From: Microcoleus sp. FACHB-672
Lineage (GTDB): Bacteria; Cyanobacteriota; Cyanobacteriia; Cyanobacteriales; Oscillatoriaceae
Assembly: GCF_014695725.1 (NCBI RefSeq)
Contig: NZ_JACJOU010000002.1
Span: forward strand, 1-64,000
Reading direction: 5' to 3'
DNA length: 64,000 nt
Shown piece by piece: positions 51,386 through 61,227 of this stretch. The notes below the pieces were generated by a model that saw only the letters and a list, made by a program, of their open reading frames with translations, was not told the origin of the DNA and made no database searches. The position numbers and the translations under genes were made by a program. How positions within the stretch are numbered: position 1 is the stretch's first letter; every line of letters begins with the position of its first letter.

Positions 51386-52492
51386 TCAACAACGCCCGAC
51401 TAACGCTTCAATAGCATTGAGAAGTTGGGTTTGATTCCAGCCCTGGTAAAGGTGAGCCGCAATTGCACAGCCACCGGCACCCATCCCCTCCTTGACGTAG
51501 CCCTGTTCATAAGCTTGTAGCACCCCATAGCCAGAGGCCGCAAACGTTAGCCCAGTCGCGAGCAGAGGCACCGATCCAATGGCTTTGGCGAGTCCCACAG
51601 TGTCGCCGGTGGGATCTTCTGCCACCCACCGGGTCGTTCCCACAACAATTTCCTCTGAACGCCACTTTAGGGCGTATTGGCGGGCGATGGATTCTATGAG
51701 GGCATAGACGGCCAGCATTTGCGTGCCGCCGGCTAGTAAGACGCCAGCAGTGCGACTGGCTGCAATCGCCATTCCAGCGACCGCTATCTGCATAGGATCT
51801 CCTACCGCCGCAACGAGTTGTAGGGGATCAAGGGAGGAATGTATAGAAGTCAGGGAATCTTCGGGCCAAAAACCGGCTCGTTGCAAACCCGCTTGTACGA
51901 CAGCTGCTTTTTGTCCATGATTACAGTTGGGATGGCTACTGTTGACCTTACCGGCTGCCTGAATGCCCAAGCCGGTTAAAACAGCTAGGGCGGTTGTCGT
52001 TCCCCCAACCACGCACTCGCCGATGATTAAATAGTCAAAGTCTTTGGCTAATCGCTGCCCCCACTCTAGCCCCTGCTCTAGTAGCAGTTTTACGGTAGAA
52101 AGTTCTAAGGCGCTGCCGGTGGTGAGACAACGTGCCGGTGTGCCGCCTAAATCAATTGCCGGCACCGTAAGCTTAACCGACAAACCGGCATTCAATAAAT
52201 AAATGGGAATGTCCAACGCTTCCACAACCGCACGAGAAATGAACACTGGCGATGCACCGGCAGTCAGAGGCGGTAAAGGATAATCAGGTTGCGCTACAGG
52301 GCCGTTATATAAAAATTCAGCATCCGCCACTGCTGTGTAGCGTCGGTCATCTGGTGTTGCACCGGCAGCAGAAATACCCGGAATCAGGCCGGTTTCGGTA
52401 AAGCCTAACACGCAAGCAAAAGCCGGTGATCGTCCCCGATACCGTTCCAGCCATCGCCGGCCTTGTTGTATTTGCGTGTAAGTATGAATCAT
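51386..52492 (-). CDS. cobT: Nicotinate-nucleotide dimethylbenzimidazole phosphoribosyltransferase, cyanobacterial type
   Basis: A 368-residue protein of the TIGR00303 (UPF0284) CobT branch found in cyanobacteria and archaea. It makes alpha-ribazole phosphate for the lower ligand of cobamides; in cyanobacteria the base is usually adenine. Conserved strings include 'FACVLGFTETGLIPGISAAGATPDDRRYTAVADAEFL' (in pieces), 'YLIIGECVVGGTTTALAVLTGLG', 'VNSSHPNCNHGQKAAVVQAGL', 'DPMQIAVAGMAI' and 'VLLAGGTQMLAVYAL'. Length is standard. I found no cobalamin riboswitch upstream. It is followed by a minus-to-plus boundary and lies next to the DUF2232 gene on the same strand. Confidence 0.9.
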   Translation of the reverse strand: MIHTYTQIQQGRRWLERYRGRSPAFACVLGFTETGLIPGISAAGATPDDRRYTAVADAEFLYNGPVAQPDYPLPPLTAGASPVFISRAVVEALDIPIYLLNAGLSVKLTVPAIDLGGTPARCLTTGSALELSTVKLLLEQGLEWGQRLAKDFDYLIIGECVVGGTTTALAVLTGLGIQAAGKVNSSHPNCNHGQKAAVVQAGLQRAGFWPEDSLTSIHSSLDPLQLVAAVGDPMQIAVAGMAIAASRTAGVLLAGGTQMLAVYALIESIARQYALKWRSEEIVVGTTRWVAEDPTGDTVGLAKAIGSVPLLATGLTFAASGYGVLQAYEQGYVKEGMGAGGCAIAAHLYQGWNQTQLLNAIEALVGRC

Positions 52493-52606
52493 TAAAATAG
52501 AGTGATTTCTGCCTGTAAATTTTTGCGATTTGGGTGTAGCCGGTGCTTCACAGAAAAATTTACAGTCGGGGCAATTGAAAATTTTGAATGAGAAATTTAA
52601 CCTTTT

Positions 52607-53404
52607 TTATTCTTCATCCAGCAATACTTGCACCCAAGGTGGAGGCGGGGGAATTGGGTTGCCCAAGCGTTCCAGCAGCAGACAAGCTGCTAGATGTACT
52701 GCAAACAAGTAAACAATGTTATTGAGCATCACCATTAACAAGGCAACGACCTGAACCACCGGCAAACTTGGCTGCTGTAGCAATCCCAGCCTTTCAAATC
52801 CCCATTGAGTGAACTCTGTAATTTGGATAGTTATGTAAGCCCAGAGGTCTTCACCCAGAAGAATTGAGACCAACCAAATGCGGAAGAAGAAGCCAAAAGA
52901 AGCAATTAGCATTCCAATGAAAATTGAAACACTCCAGCCGGCACCACGCCGCCACAGCAACCCCAGCACAACCCCTAACACTCCAAAGGGGATCACAAAT
53001 TGAATGCTACGCATCGGACCCATTAGCACGGATAACAGCAACCCGGACACTAACGCAGCCATCCACGCTGCCCGGTTGCCCCAGCGCAAATAGACTAATG
53101 CGATCGGCACGGGAAAGAAGATCCGTAAAATCGGCCCTAAGGGAAAATAGTAATTGATTAGCCAAATCAGGCTGGCGGTACTAGCCAAAAAAGCCGTTTC
53201 CACCATGATTAAGGGGGCTGGGTTTCCCAATTTTGGTTGGGAAAGAGCTTTGTCAATTTCAGTATGCGGAAGGGACTCTGACGTGTCGCTTATCGGCTCA
53301 ACCCCAGATTCAGGGTGAAGGAATTTTTCCAGATCGTTCTTGTTTTCAGTTTCACCGGAGTTGTTTGGATGAGAAGAGTTGCTATCGCTAAAAGGATTGC
53401 TCAT
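52607..53404 (-). CDS. DUF2232 integral membrane protein
   Basis: A 265-residue protein with a polar N-terminal tail (about 1-60, rich in Ser, Asn, Glu) and six or seven hydrophobic segments, among them 'LIMVETAFLASTASLIWLI', 'IFFPVPIALVYLRWG', 'AALVSGLLLSVLMGP' and 'VALLMVMLNNIVYLFAVHLAACLLL'. This is the DUF2232 (YybS-like) layout, which resembles energy-coupling transporter S-components. No ligand can be named. The ATG at 53404 is preferred; the frame extends three codons upstream to a GTG. It is on the same strand as cobT, 114 nt upstream of it. Confidence 0.83.
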   Translation of the reverse strand: MSNPFSDSNSSHPNNSGETENKNDLEKFLHPESGVEPISDTSESLPHTEIDKALSQPKLGNPAPLIMVETAFLASTASLIWLINYYFPLGPILRIFFPVPIALVYLRWGNRAAWMAALVSGLLLSVLMGPMRSIQFVIPFGVLGVVLGLLWRRGAGWSVSIFIGMLIASFGFFFRIWLVSILLGEDLWAYITIQITEFTQWGFERLGLLQQPSLPVVQVVALLMVMLNNIVYLFAVHLAACLLLERLGNPIPPPPPWVQVLLDEE

Positions 53405-53597
53405 GCCAGTCACAAAAAAATGGTCAGCCGTCCGCCCAAACTGTTTTCAGAAAAGCCGGTTGCTGCTAGTAAGCCTGAGAGGGAGATTATACCCAGAACT
53501 CAGGACAAAAATATTGGTGGCTGTTCAGCCACCTCATTTACTTTAAACTTTATTTGCAGACTGGAGGCTAGAGACGGTGCCGGCGGCGATGGGCGAA

Positions 53598-54104
53598 TTA
53601 CAAAGCCATCGATTCTAGCATCTCCACCTGCTGAATCACCAGCACAGAACAGGGAGCACGGTGTCCGACATAATTGCTGACACTTCCCAACAAAGCTTCT
53701 GCCCATCCTGTTCGCCCCCGACGTCCTAGCACAATCACATCCGATCCCCAATTCTTTGCGACTTGGCAAAGACATTCTCCCGCATCACCGATCTTGTAAT
53801 CAAATTCTGTAGGGACTTCCAACACGGTTGCAGTTTTGGAATACTCAGCAAGCATTCCCTGGACTTGCTCGATGCGCTGTTCAACGCGCAGATGTTCGGT
53901 TTGGTAGGCATTATCCATCAGTTCTGGATACAAACCCAGCTCGACCGGCAGCACGGCTAAAGACTCACCGCTCATTTCCTGGCTGACACAGTGAAACAGC
54001 ATCATCCGGGCATGATTCGCCTGAGCCATCTCTAGAGCACGGTTAAAGACAACCTTGCTTAATTGAGAGTCATCTAGGGCAACGAGAATTTTTTGAAAAC
54101 TCAT
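53598..54104 (-). CDS. Universal stress protein (UspA family)
   Basis: A 168-residue single-domain Usp. It starts 'MSFQKILVALDDSQLSKVVF' and has the ATP-binding pattern G-x2-G-x9-G-S in 'LGRRGRTGWAEALLGSVS', so nucleotide binding is expected. The family forms dimers that help survive stress by unclear means. The ATG at 54104 has GGAGAG about 6 nt upstream; the frame extends to 54173 but without a ribosome site. It is on the same strand as, and downstream of, the Crp-family gene with about 340 nt between them. Confidence 0.9.
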   Translation of the reverse strand: MSFQKILVALDDSQLSKVVFNRALEMAQANHARMMLFHCVSQEMSGESLAVLPVELGLYPELMDNAYQTEHLRVEQRIEQVQGMLAEYSKTATVLEVPTEFDYKIGDAGECLCQVAKNWGSDVIVLGRRGRTGWAEALLGSVSNYVGHRAPCSVLVIQQVEMLESMAL

Positions 54105-54441
54105 GGCTTTCTCTCCTGGACATGAAGGGTGTTTCAGGGTCAAACGCCGGATGATTAAGCAGTTGTGACTCAAATGGCATTCAGCTGATCGGCCATTCTA
54201 GTTGAGCGTTGGGTAAAAGTTCAGTGAAGGCTTAGTCGATGTGTTTTCTAACTGGATGCCACATTCGTAAGATGATAGAACTGCTCTAGGCTGAGCGCTT
54301 GCAATAATCGTTAGGTCGGTTGATTTCCCACCCTCAACTTAGCGCAATTGAGGGCTTTTCCTACGTTTTTGCAGTATTCCTTGACAATTCAATACCGGCT
54401 GTTTGCTTCAAGGCTAAACTTGCCGATCTTTGCCGGTATTG

Positions 54442-55149
54442 TTAAACCAGAAGACGCTCTAGAGCGTGCATATCAGGAATGCAAAGAACATCACGTTCGC
54501 GCAAGATTAGCCCTTTTTTTTCTAACTTGCTCAGCACCCGTGTCACTGTTTCCCGCGCCAGTCCACTGAGACTGCTCAATTCTCGATGCGGTAAATTTGG
54601 GATCTCGGTTCCTTCAGCGGATAGTTTGCCTTGTCCCTCCGCTAAAAACAGTAAAATATCCGCCACGCGTGAGGTACTGTCCGACTCACGCAGCCGCAGG
54701 CGGCGGTTAACTTGCCTTAGACGCCGCGCCATCAGCTGGGCTAGCCGAATACCAGCTAGGGGTTCTGTGTTGAGCAGCTTGACAAAATCTTGAGCCGGTA
54801 AATTACCAATGGTTGTAGGCGCAAGTGTAATGACATCTGTTGAGCGCGGCACTTCATCAAGCGCTGCCATCTCGCCAAAGAGTTCTCCTTTACCCAGAAT
54901 ATTTAAGGTCACTTCCTTACCATCAAGATTGTAGGTACGAATTTTGACCCAACCATCCAAAATAAAGTACACAGAACTGCCCCAGTCATTCTCCAGCAAA
55001 ATCACTTGGTTCGGTGGATGACTGCGGCTAACAATATGAGCGGTGGCTCTGTCAACGATCTCTTCTGGGAGACCTCCAAAAAAAGGAGTAGAGCGAATCA
55101 ATTGCTCCACATTATGGTTGGAGTCGCGCTGGCTGTATCGGTCTTCCAT
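54442..55149 (-). CDS. Crp/Fnr family transcriptional regulator
   Basis: A 235-residue regulator. The cNMP-binding barrel (about 20-130) has 'GELFGEMAALDEVPRSTDV' with G92, E93, R102 and S103 in the positions that hold cAMP ribose and phosphate in Crp, so cAMP binding is plausible. A long dimer helix follows, then an HTH: 'ELSSLSGLARETVTRVLSKLEKKGLI', close to Crp/SyCRP recognition helices. No Fe-S cysteines as in Fnr. It may be an ortholog of a cyanobacterial cAMP receptor; its targets are not visible here. Confidence 0.88.
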   Translation of the reverse strand: MEDRYSQRDSNHNVEQLIRSTPFFGGLPEEIVDRATAHIVSRSHPPNQVILLENDWGSSVYFILDGWVKIRTYNLDGKEVTLNILGKGELFGEMAALDEVPRSTDVITLAPTTIGNLPAQDFVKLLNTEPLAGIRLAQLMARRLRQVNRRLRLRESDSTSRVADILLFLAEGQGKLSAEGTEIPNLPHRELSSLSGLARETVTRVLSKLEKKGLILRERDVLCIPDMHALERLLV

Positions 55150-55621
55150 GTGGCCATTGTGTCATAAAGGCTCTTGAGGATGTATTCAGTTATAGAGGGC
55201 GGCTGGCGGGAGGGGAAAGGCTGATTGCGTTTCAAACCGGCACCACATCTGGGTTTTGAAGTTTTCTCTAATACCCGTATTATCCAACAAGCCTATCTAT
55301 AATAGTTGCTAACAATACACACACTTCTGATTTTTGAGTTCGCCAGGAGCAACACTGACGCTCGTCAACTACAATACCCTATCCTACGGTCAAAGGTATT
55401 GGAATTGATTGATGAGTTCACTGGCTCAACCCCTAGATGCTGGGGTGAAGGTAAATCTTTTTGTGCTGATGAAATTTAACAGGATGCTTGGAAACTACAT
55501 CAGCGAAGTTGCCTATGCCGGCAATACAGCGATTGACGGATGCCTGTTTTCTCTCTAAGCGAGTTTTGCGGTGGCTCTCACCCTAGCACTTATATCATTA
55601 AAATATATTCACTTATAAGCT
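55150..55621 (+). other. Intergenic region with a possible 48-residue frame
   Basis: About 470 nt. A plus-strand frame at 55412-55558 (MSSLAQPLDAGVKVNLFVLM...) has no recognised content and a weak ribosome site, so it is only a candidate. AAGCTTTATAAGCTT near 55616 is a short palindrome at the 3' end of the next gene. The region also carries the crp-like promoter on the minus strand. Confidence 0.3.
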
Positions 55622-55888
55622 TTATAAGCTTACACGAGTGCCCGGTTGAGAGGCTGAGCTTGGCAATGACTCGCAGCTCAACTCCATAATCTTGAGGCCG
55701 TCTAAATAAAAACCTTGATAAGTCACTCCCTCTGAAGGGTGCCACTCATAGATTGGGAAGCTTTGGTCTTCAAAATTTTCTGGAGTCATCACCAGATATC
55801 TCACACTATCTTTTTGGGAAAGTAGCATCACTGGAATTTGTTCGCCGGCTGGAGATACAAGTTTGTGAGTTGCTTCAAAAACACGCAT
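55622..55888 (-). CDS. Small conserved-looking protein, unknown function
   Basis: An 88-residue protein reading 'MRVFEATHKLVSPAGEQIPV' then 'SVRYLVMTPENFEDQSFPIYEW' in two pieces. It is soluble, with no signal or metal motif. AAAGG lies about 8 nt before the ATG, which supports translation. I do not recognise a family. A short standalone gene with its own spacer on both sides. Confidence 0.6.
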   Translation of the reverse strand: MRVFEATHKLVSPAGEQIPVMLLSQKDSVRYLVMTPENFEDQSFPIYEWHPSEGVTYQGFYLDGLKIMELSCESLPSSASQPGTRVSL

Positions 55889-56139
55889 TTTAGAAACCTT
55901 TTATGAATTCTTAGCTGGGAAATGTGGGATTTGAGGCATTGCCTTTTGATTTTTATAAGCATGAATGACTAAGCCAACCAACATGGTGATGCAATATCTT
56001 TATCAAAGGTGACAGTACGCTCCTCGCTGTGTGATCCATATCATTGATAGCTCCAACGCCGGTAAAATGCGCGCGGTGGGCGAAATTACCAGCCAGAGCT
56101 TAATAATCGGCATTCTATCTCAGTTATCTGTAGGGCGGC

Positions 56140-57195
56140 TCACACCTGGCTCTGCTGGTGAAACCATTCTAAGACTCGATTCCACGCCCACCAGGAATCA
56201 GGATCGCCGGCCAAGCGTTGACTCGTTTTGCTACTGATATAGCCCACATGGCCGCCGTACTGGGTCAAAATTAAATCAATCGCCGGATTGCCGGCACAAA
56301 CCGCTTGTAAGTCTGGAATGATCGCCGGTTCAAACATCGGATCATCTGCGGCGTAGAGAATCAAAGTCGATTTGTTGAGGTGAGGCAATAGCGGCAGGGC
56401 GCTACTGGCATCATAATATGCCTCCACTGAAGGGAAACCCAATCGTTCGATTACCAGTTCGTGGTCAAATCCCCAAATGCTATTCGCCCGCTCAATAGCG
56501 GCTGGATCGATTGCCTGGGGATGAACCTCATGCAGCTGCCAAGCCAGTTTTTTCAGTTCTCCCGCGATTGCCCGTTCTAAATACTTCCCCCAAGGATGTT
56601 GGATTAAATAGGATAAAGAACGGTTGGAATCGAGGCTCGGACAAATCACCGCACCGCCTCTAATGTCATTTGAGCCTAAGCCTAGCTCTTGACACAGCGT
56701 TAGATCCTGTGAAGCTTTGACAGCCCATAACGCTAATTGTCCTCCCAGAGAGAAGCCGGTGAACCAGAAGGGGGCGGGGCAGCCCATTGCTTTAGCTTGT
56801 GCGGCAATACGGACAAAATCTTCTCCCTCGTACAAACCATCAGACGTCAAGGTGGGGGACAGCAAGCCGGTTTTTCCATGTGCCCGCCAGTCAAATAAAA
56901 CCACTGCAAAGCCTTGGGCAAATGCTTTTCGTCTTAACAGTTTCAGAAACCATTGATTTTCCAAATCGCCGGTGATTCCATAAGTGCCCACAATTGTGCT
57001 GTGGGGGTTGTCTGGGATGGCAACAAGTCCAAAAATCGGAACGTTGCCGGCACCAGAAAAAACAGTTTCTCGGTAAGGCGGTTCTGGGTGTGGCGTGGTT
57101 TTTTCCCACTCAAGGCTAGCCCTGCGAGCCGCGTAGATGGTCATTGCTAAGCCGTTTCTCAGCAGAAAAGGCGGGATGTAGGGAGGATAAGTCAT
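56140..57195 (-). CDS. YheT-like alpha/beta hydrolase
   Basis: A 351-residue hydrolase of the COG0429/YheT group. The nucleophile is S149 in 'FTGFSLGGQLAL'; the acid is probably in 'LILYAADDPMFEP' and the His in 'TQYGGHVGYIS'. It also has 'VVLFDWRAHGKTG', typical of the group. Residues 1-50 start 'MTYPPYIPPFLLRNGLAMT', the usual N-terminal strand. Substrate likely a medium-chain or membrane ester, by family only. It stands alone, about 330 nt from psb27 and divergent from it. Confidence 0.88.
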   Translation of the reverse strand: MTYPPYIPPFLLRNGLAMTIYAARRASLEWEKTTPHPEPPYRETVFSGAGNVPIFGLVAIPDNPHSTIVGTYGITGDLENQWFLKLLRRKAFAQGFAVVLFDWRAHGKTGLLSPTLTSDGLYEGEDFVRIAAQAKAMGCPAPFWFTGFSLGGQLALWAVKASQDLTLCQELGLGSNDIRGGAVICPSLDSNRSLSYLIQHPWGKYLERAIAGELKKLAWQLHEVHPQAIDPAAIERANSIWGFDHELVIERLGFPSVEAYYDASSALPLLPHLNKSTLILYAADDPMFEPAIIPDLQAVCAGNPAIDLILTQYGGHVGYISSKTSQRLAGDPDSWWAWNRVLEWFHQQSQV

Positions 57196-57523
57196 AAATC
57201 AGCAATTTCATCAAAAAAATTAAAAGCACGCATTAAGCAGCCAAACAGTGCCGGCACCGGCTCAATTTTTTCTGCTGGGGGTGCCGGTTGGGGCTAGCCT
57301 TGAAAGCGTTCTGCCGTGGCTCGTCTAGCGGCTGTTGGGCATTGAGCGAGCGCCTGCGTCCCATTGTTATTTTGCCTGTTTTCTCCCGCTCATCTCCTAA
57401 AATAATGTATTTCTACTTATGCCAGAGTTTATGCATTTCTTATCTAATTTGTGCGATCCCTAGGCATCAATCCAAGATAGGATAAACGTTAATTTTGATT
57501 GCAAATTTTTTCTACGGAAGCTC
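57196..57523 (+). other. Intergenic region between yheT-like gene and psb27
   Basis: About 330 nt of divergent spacer, GC-rich at its left (with TGCCGGCACCGGC) and AT-rich near psb27. It holds the psb27 promoter. No additional gene is seen. Confidence 0.4.
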
Positions 57524-57922
57524 ATGAAGCACTATTTATCACGTCTACTGGCTCTGGTTTTAGCTGTCACAATCGGCTTGATGGGTTGTTCTGGAGGCGA
57601 TGTGTCTGGTTTTACAGGTGACTACAGCCAAGACACTTTAGCCCTTGTGAACAGCCTCAAAAGCGCCATTGAGTTGCCAGACGATGCTCCTGAAAAAGCA
57701 GCCGCGCAAGCGCAAGCTCGTCAGCAAATTAATGATTTTGCCGCTCGCTATCGTCGGGATCAGTACACGAAGCTGGCATCCTTCACCACCATGCGGACAG
57801 CGCTAAACTCGTTAGCCGGTCATTACAATTCCTACCCCAACCGGCCTCTGCCTGAAAAATTGAAGGAACGAGTTAAGCAGGAATTAAATCAAGTAGAAGT
57901 AGCGCTCAAGCGAGGCGCTTAA
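57524..57922 (+). CDS. psb27: Photosystem II assembly lipoprotein Psb27
   Basis: A 132-residue lumenal lipoprotein that binds CP43 and keeps the manganese cluster from forming too early during photosystem II assembly and repair. The signal ends in a lipobox 'GLMGCSG' with C22 as the lipidated residue. The mature four-helix bundle shows 'YSQDTLALVNSLKSAIELPDDAP', 'QQINDFAARYRRDQ', 'TTMRTALNSLAGHYNSYPNRPLPEKLKER' (in pieces) and 'ELNQVEVALKRGA'. Length is standard. Confidence 0.95.
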   Translation: MKHYLSRLLALVLAVTIGLMGCSGGDVSGFTGDYSQDTLALVNSLKSAIELPDDAPEKAAAQAQARQQINDFAARYRRDQYTKLASFTTMRTALNSLAGHYNSYPNRPLPEKLKERVKQELNQVEVALKRGA

Positions 57923-58274
57923 CTGATCCATTGATGCGAGGGGCAGAGCACCTATTGAAACCTCTAGTGCCCAGCTGTTAGAGTCATGGCGCTTGGCACA
58001 AAGTTGGCTTTCACAGATTCCAGAAGGCTTCTGAGTTTTCCGTGATTTGTGTTTGGTAGGCTTTGCCCATGCAGCCATGACTTCAGCATGACTATAAAAA
58101 AAGGATAATTTCGACGCGGCAGGGTGTTGCTGTCTTTGGATATTGATACCCAAGTGGCTTTATTAGCTGCTCAGACGACCGCGACCGAGTTTCCTGATGT
58201 CGGGGTGCATTTGTGGAGTATGAGGTACATCATCTGCAACCGCAGGGGTTTCCCTGGCATTTTGTTGTGCAATC
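57923..58274 (+). other. Intergenic region with possible decayed coding sequence
   Basis: About 350 nt. A plus-strand frame from about 58125 reads LLSLDIDTQVALLAAQTTA and on into the next gene's start region without an initiation site. It looks protein-like but no family is recognised, so it may be a remnant. Otherwise only a promoter for the next gene is expected. Confidence 0.3.
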
Positions 58275-59891
58275 ATGCTGAACCAGTCCGTTGGGACTGA
58301 ATCATCGCAACGTAGCTTTCCTTTTGTTCTGCACGCCGGCATGAGTAACTGTCTTATAAAATTTTACCGACCTCTGTTAGCTTTGCGACTCTGGCGGTCA
58401 GGGTATCGCGCTTTAGTGACCGCTATGGTGACTGGTGGACTTGTTTATCCCCAGCTGCCAATCAAACCCGCCCTAGCTGAAGCCACCGCCTATTGCCAGC
58501 TATCTGTAGAGGAAGTTAGTGAAACTGATAACCTGCGCCAAGCTGCTTTTAAAGGGGGCCAAGATGCCCAAAAGCGCTACAAAGAGCGTCTAGCTGAATA
58601 TGCAGACCGCTTGCGGCAGTGCCGCAGCCGGACTTGGCCCCAAAATCAGGCGATTTGGCTGCGCTTATATCCCTGCGATATCCAAGAGGGGGTTTTAGAG
58701 GCTGTCCTTGATCGAATTGTGGCGCGGGGCTATAACCAAGTTTATGTTGAAGCGTTTTATGATGGCCAAGTGCTGCTGCCGGAGGCAGAAAACAAGAGTC
58801 CTTGGCCCTCGGCTGTACGAATTCCAGGCTCAGAAAAGGTCGATCTGCTAGCAGAGGCGATTAAAAAAGGCCATGAACGCGGCCTGAAGGTTTACGCCTG
58901 GATGTTTTCGATGAATTTTGGCTATGTCTACTCCCAACGTTCAGACCGGCAGCAAACGCTAGCGCGTCGGGCTAATGGCCAAACCAGTATCTCTGAATCT
59001 TCTAAAGATACTGAAACCGACATTAAGGCGGCTGAGGGTGATGTGAGTAAGGTTTTTATCGATCCTTACCACCCACAAGTGCGACGAGATTATATGTTGG
59101 TGCTCAACGCCATCCTGCAGCGCAAACCGGATGGGGTGTTATTCGACTACATTCGCTATCCTCGCAGCACAGGGGCGGCTTCGGTGGTTAGCAAGGTTCA
59201 GGATTTGTGGATTTATGGGGAAGCTGCCCAACAAACACTCTATCAACGTGCCCTTAACCAGAAAGGTCGGGAATTGATCCGGCGATATGTTACGAAAGGG
59301 TTTATTTCGGGCGGGGATGTTGATGAGATTAATGCTCTTTACCCCAAGGAATCAGAACCGATGTGGCAGGGTCGTAATCCTAACTCTAGTAAGGCTTTGC
59401 AGTCGGTGGCGCAACTGCAATCGGAGCTTTGGTATCTCAGTGTTGCCCATGCTGTGCAGGGTGTTGTTGATTTTCTCACACTTGCGGGGCAGCCGGTGCA
59501 ACGCCAAGGCATTCCCGCAGGGGCGGTATTCTTCCCCGGCGCGAATAAAGCGGTGGGTCAAGGCGGGTTTGATTCTCGCTTGCAAGCTTGGGATCGGTTT
59601 CCCGGTTCGATGGAGTGGCACCCAATGGCCTATGCCAATTGTGGGGACAAGAATGCCAACTGCATTATTGAGGAAATTCAGCGGGTGTTGAATATGGCAC
59701 CGAAAGGAACCCAGGTGATCCCAGCCTTGGCCGGCACTTGGGGCGCTTCTATTAAAAGTCGTCCTTCCCTAGAAGCTCAAATGCTGGCCATTCGTCGAGC
59801 GTTCCCCCAAATTAATGGGGTAAGTCATTTTGCTTATTCTTGGCAAGAACCAGAGGCTGACCGCGACCGCAAATACTGCCAGCAACAGTAG
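58275..59891 (+). CDS. GH10-like (GHL10) exported glycoside hydrolase-type protein
   Basis: A 538-residue exported protein. After a hydrophobic N-terminal region (about 40-70, ending 'KPALAEA') comes a TIM-barrel resembling the GHL10/DUF187 group: 'IWLRLYPCDIQEGVLEAVLDRIVARGYNQVYVEAF' (in pieces), 'GHERGLKVYAWMFSMNFGY', 'VFIDPYHPQVRRDYM', 'DGVLFDYIRYPRS' and, near the end, 'WHPMAYANCGDKNANCI'. The 'FDYIRYPR' string is the family's hallmark near the active site. The sugar substrate is unknown; the envelope or exopolysaccharide is likely. ATG at 58275; a later ATG (MSNCLIKF...) is also possible. Confidence 0.85.
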   Translation: MLNQSVGTESSQRSFPFVLHAGMSNCLIKFYRPLLALRLWRSGYRALVTAMVTGGLVYPQLPIKPALAEATAYCQLSVEEVSETDNLRQAAFKGGQDAQKRYKERLAEYADRLRQCRSRTWPQNQAIWLRLYPCDIQEGVLEAVLDRIVARGYNQVYVEAFYDGQVLLPEAENKSPWPSAVRIPGSEKVDLLAEAIKKGHERGLKVYAWMFSMNFGYVYSQRSDRQQTLARRANGQTSISESSKDTETDIKAAEGDVSKVFIDPYHPQVRRDYMLVLNAILQRKPDGVLFDYIRYPRSTGAASVVSKVQDLWIYGEAAQQTLYQRALNQKGRELIRRYVTKGFISGGDVDEINALYPKESEPMWQGRNPNSSKALQSVAQLQSELWYLSVAHAVQGVVDFLTLAGQPVQRQGIPAGAVFFPGANKAVGQGGFDSRLQAWDRFPGSMEWHPMAYANCGDKNANCIIEEIQRVLNMAPKGTQVIPALAGTWGASIKSRPSLEAQMLAIRRAFPQINGVSHFAYSWQEPEADRDRKYCQQQ

Positions 59892-60446
59892 TTTTCAGTA
59901 ATTGTTCGTTGCCCGTTGGTGACTTTCGACCTTCGAGTAATGAACAATTACTGAGTGGGAACTAAATAAAATGCTCCCGGCATCCATTTTTTGTAAAAAC
60001 CTAAATAATTAAACGATTCAATTAAATTGTTTAATCAATTCAGAATAATAAAAAGAATTGCTAAAAATTTATATAAAGTCCGCCAGGGATGTTGGCATTA
60101 AACAAACGTATCAAACATGGCGAGAGGAGTTTTAGCCATCATCTGAGGTAAACTGGGTTGATCGATTAAGTGGCGAACAGTTGACTTTGAAAAAAGGCTT
60201 GATAGAATTTAGGTAGTATTTTTACGGAGTCGGTTAAGTTTTCTCGCCCTTAGCCAACTAACTTTTTTAAGGAAAAATCGTTTAAATCAGGATACAGCAA
60301 CGTTTTAAGCCAGTTGTCATCCCTTCAGTAGCAAATTTCTAAGTTCTACGGAGGAGGTGGCTGTCCAATTTCCTCTACAATTTTGGGCAAGACTGCTGCT
60401 AACTGCAATAGAGTTTAGCTCCTGAGAATGGTCTAACCTAGCAAAC
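59892..60446 (+). other. Intergenic region with hairpin
   Basis: About 555 nt, AT-rich. It opens with the inverted repeat at 59895-59954 and has no recognisable gene. The final 100 nt include GGAGGAGG at about 60351 with no start codon at suitable spacing. Confidence 0.4.
59895..59954 (+). terminator. Inverted repeat after the GHL10 gene
   Basis: TCAGTAATTGTTC (59895-59907) and GAACAATTACTGA (59942-59954) form a perfect 13-bp stem with a 34-nt loop, starting 4 nt after the stop codon. No U-tract follows. The wording GTAATTGTTCGTTGCCC resembles dispersed cyanobacterial intergenic repeats. Confidence 0.5.
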
Positions 60447-61127
60447 ATGACCTCATCTATCCTGCCTTCGCTCCAGCAACTTCAGCCCGCCGGTCTTGTC
60501 TCAGGGATGGCGCAGGCAGTTGTTTTGGTTGGATGTAGCGTCAAGGCTTTGCAAAAGAAGATTGAACAGCACTTATTTACCCACTCTTGTCAAAGCGCTC
60601 CCTGTAGCGACTGTTTTTCTATTGAGGATCTTCAGTCGGCAGCATTACAACACAAATGGTGGGTTGGTGTAAAGGGAAATTTAAAAGCTTTAGCAATTTC
60701 TCGGCTTGCTAAAAATCAAGAACTTTTAGCACAGATCATTCAGATTGTGTCGGCAATTTGCCAAGTTTTAAACCGGCTCTTACGGTGCTTAATTAACCCT
60801 GCCGGCACTCGAACCGCAAGTGGCACTCAAATCTTAATGGAAAAGAGTTACGGGCAATTGTCACCGAGGCAAAGAGTCCGGGAATCTACCATTAGCCAGC
60901 CGGCTCAAACGCTTTTGGAATGCGGCACAATAGCTTTTTTTAATCAACCCGAAGTGAACCGTGATCCCAAGAATCATCCGAAAGACACTTTGCGTCTTTT
61001 AGCGAGATATCGCAAACTTAATAAAGGAACCAGAAGCGATAGAGCAGTCTGCTGTGGGAAGCGAATATTTAACAGAAAGCGAGTCGGCGTGTTGGCTGGG
61101 TGGTGCAGCCGTCTATCAACTCTCTAA
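60447..61127 (+). CDS. Protein of unknown function upstream of the Wzc-like gene
   Basis: A 226-codon frame starting MTSSILPSLQQLQPAGLVSG. It has two mildly hydrophobic stretches ('GMAQAVVLVGCSV', 'LAQIIQIVSAICQVLNRLLRCLI') and several Cys. The last 40 residues are unusually basic ('NRKRVGVLAGWCSRLSTL'), which may reflect a frameshift near the end. It runs toward the Wzc-like gene with about 100 nt between. I recognise no family and cannot tell whether it is intact. Confidence 0.5.
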   Translation: MTSSILPSLQQLQPAGLVSGMAQAVVLVGCSVKALQKKIEQHLFTHSCQSAPCSDCFSIEDLQSAALQHKWWVGVKGNLKALAISRLAKNQELLAQIIQIVSAICQVLNRLLRCLINPAGTRTASGTQILMEKSYGQLSPRQRVRESTISQPAQTLLECGTIAFFNQPEVNRDPKNHPKDTLRLLARYRKLNKGTRSDRAVCCGKRIFNRKRVGVLAGWCSRLSTL

Positions 61128-61227
61128 TCACCGACTCATTAATCAGCTGGAGTCTCTTTAGCAAACAACCGCCTTGTTGCTTTCAGCGATGGTGGGCTGA
61201 CAACTCAAAAAAACAACATAAATTAAC

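Noticed and set aside
52493-52606. Cobalamin riboswitch before cobT
   Set aside because: The short spacer lacks the B12-box and the length needed for the aptamer.
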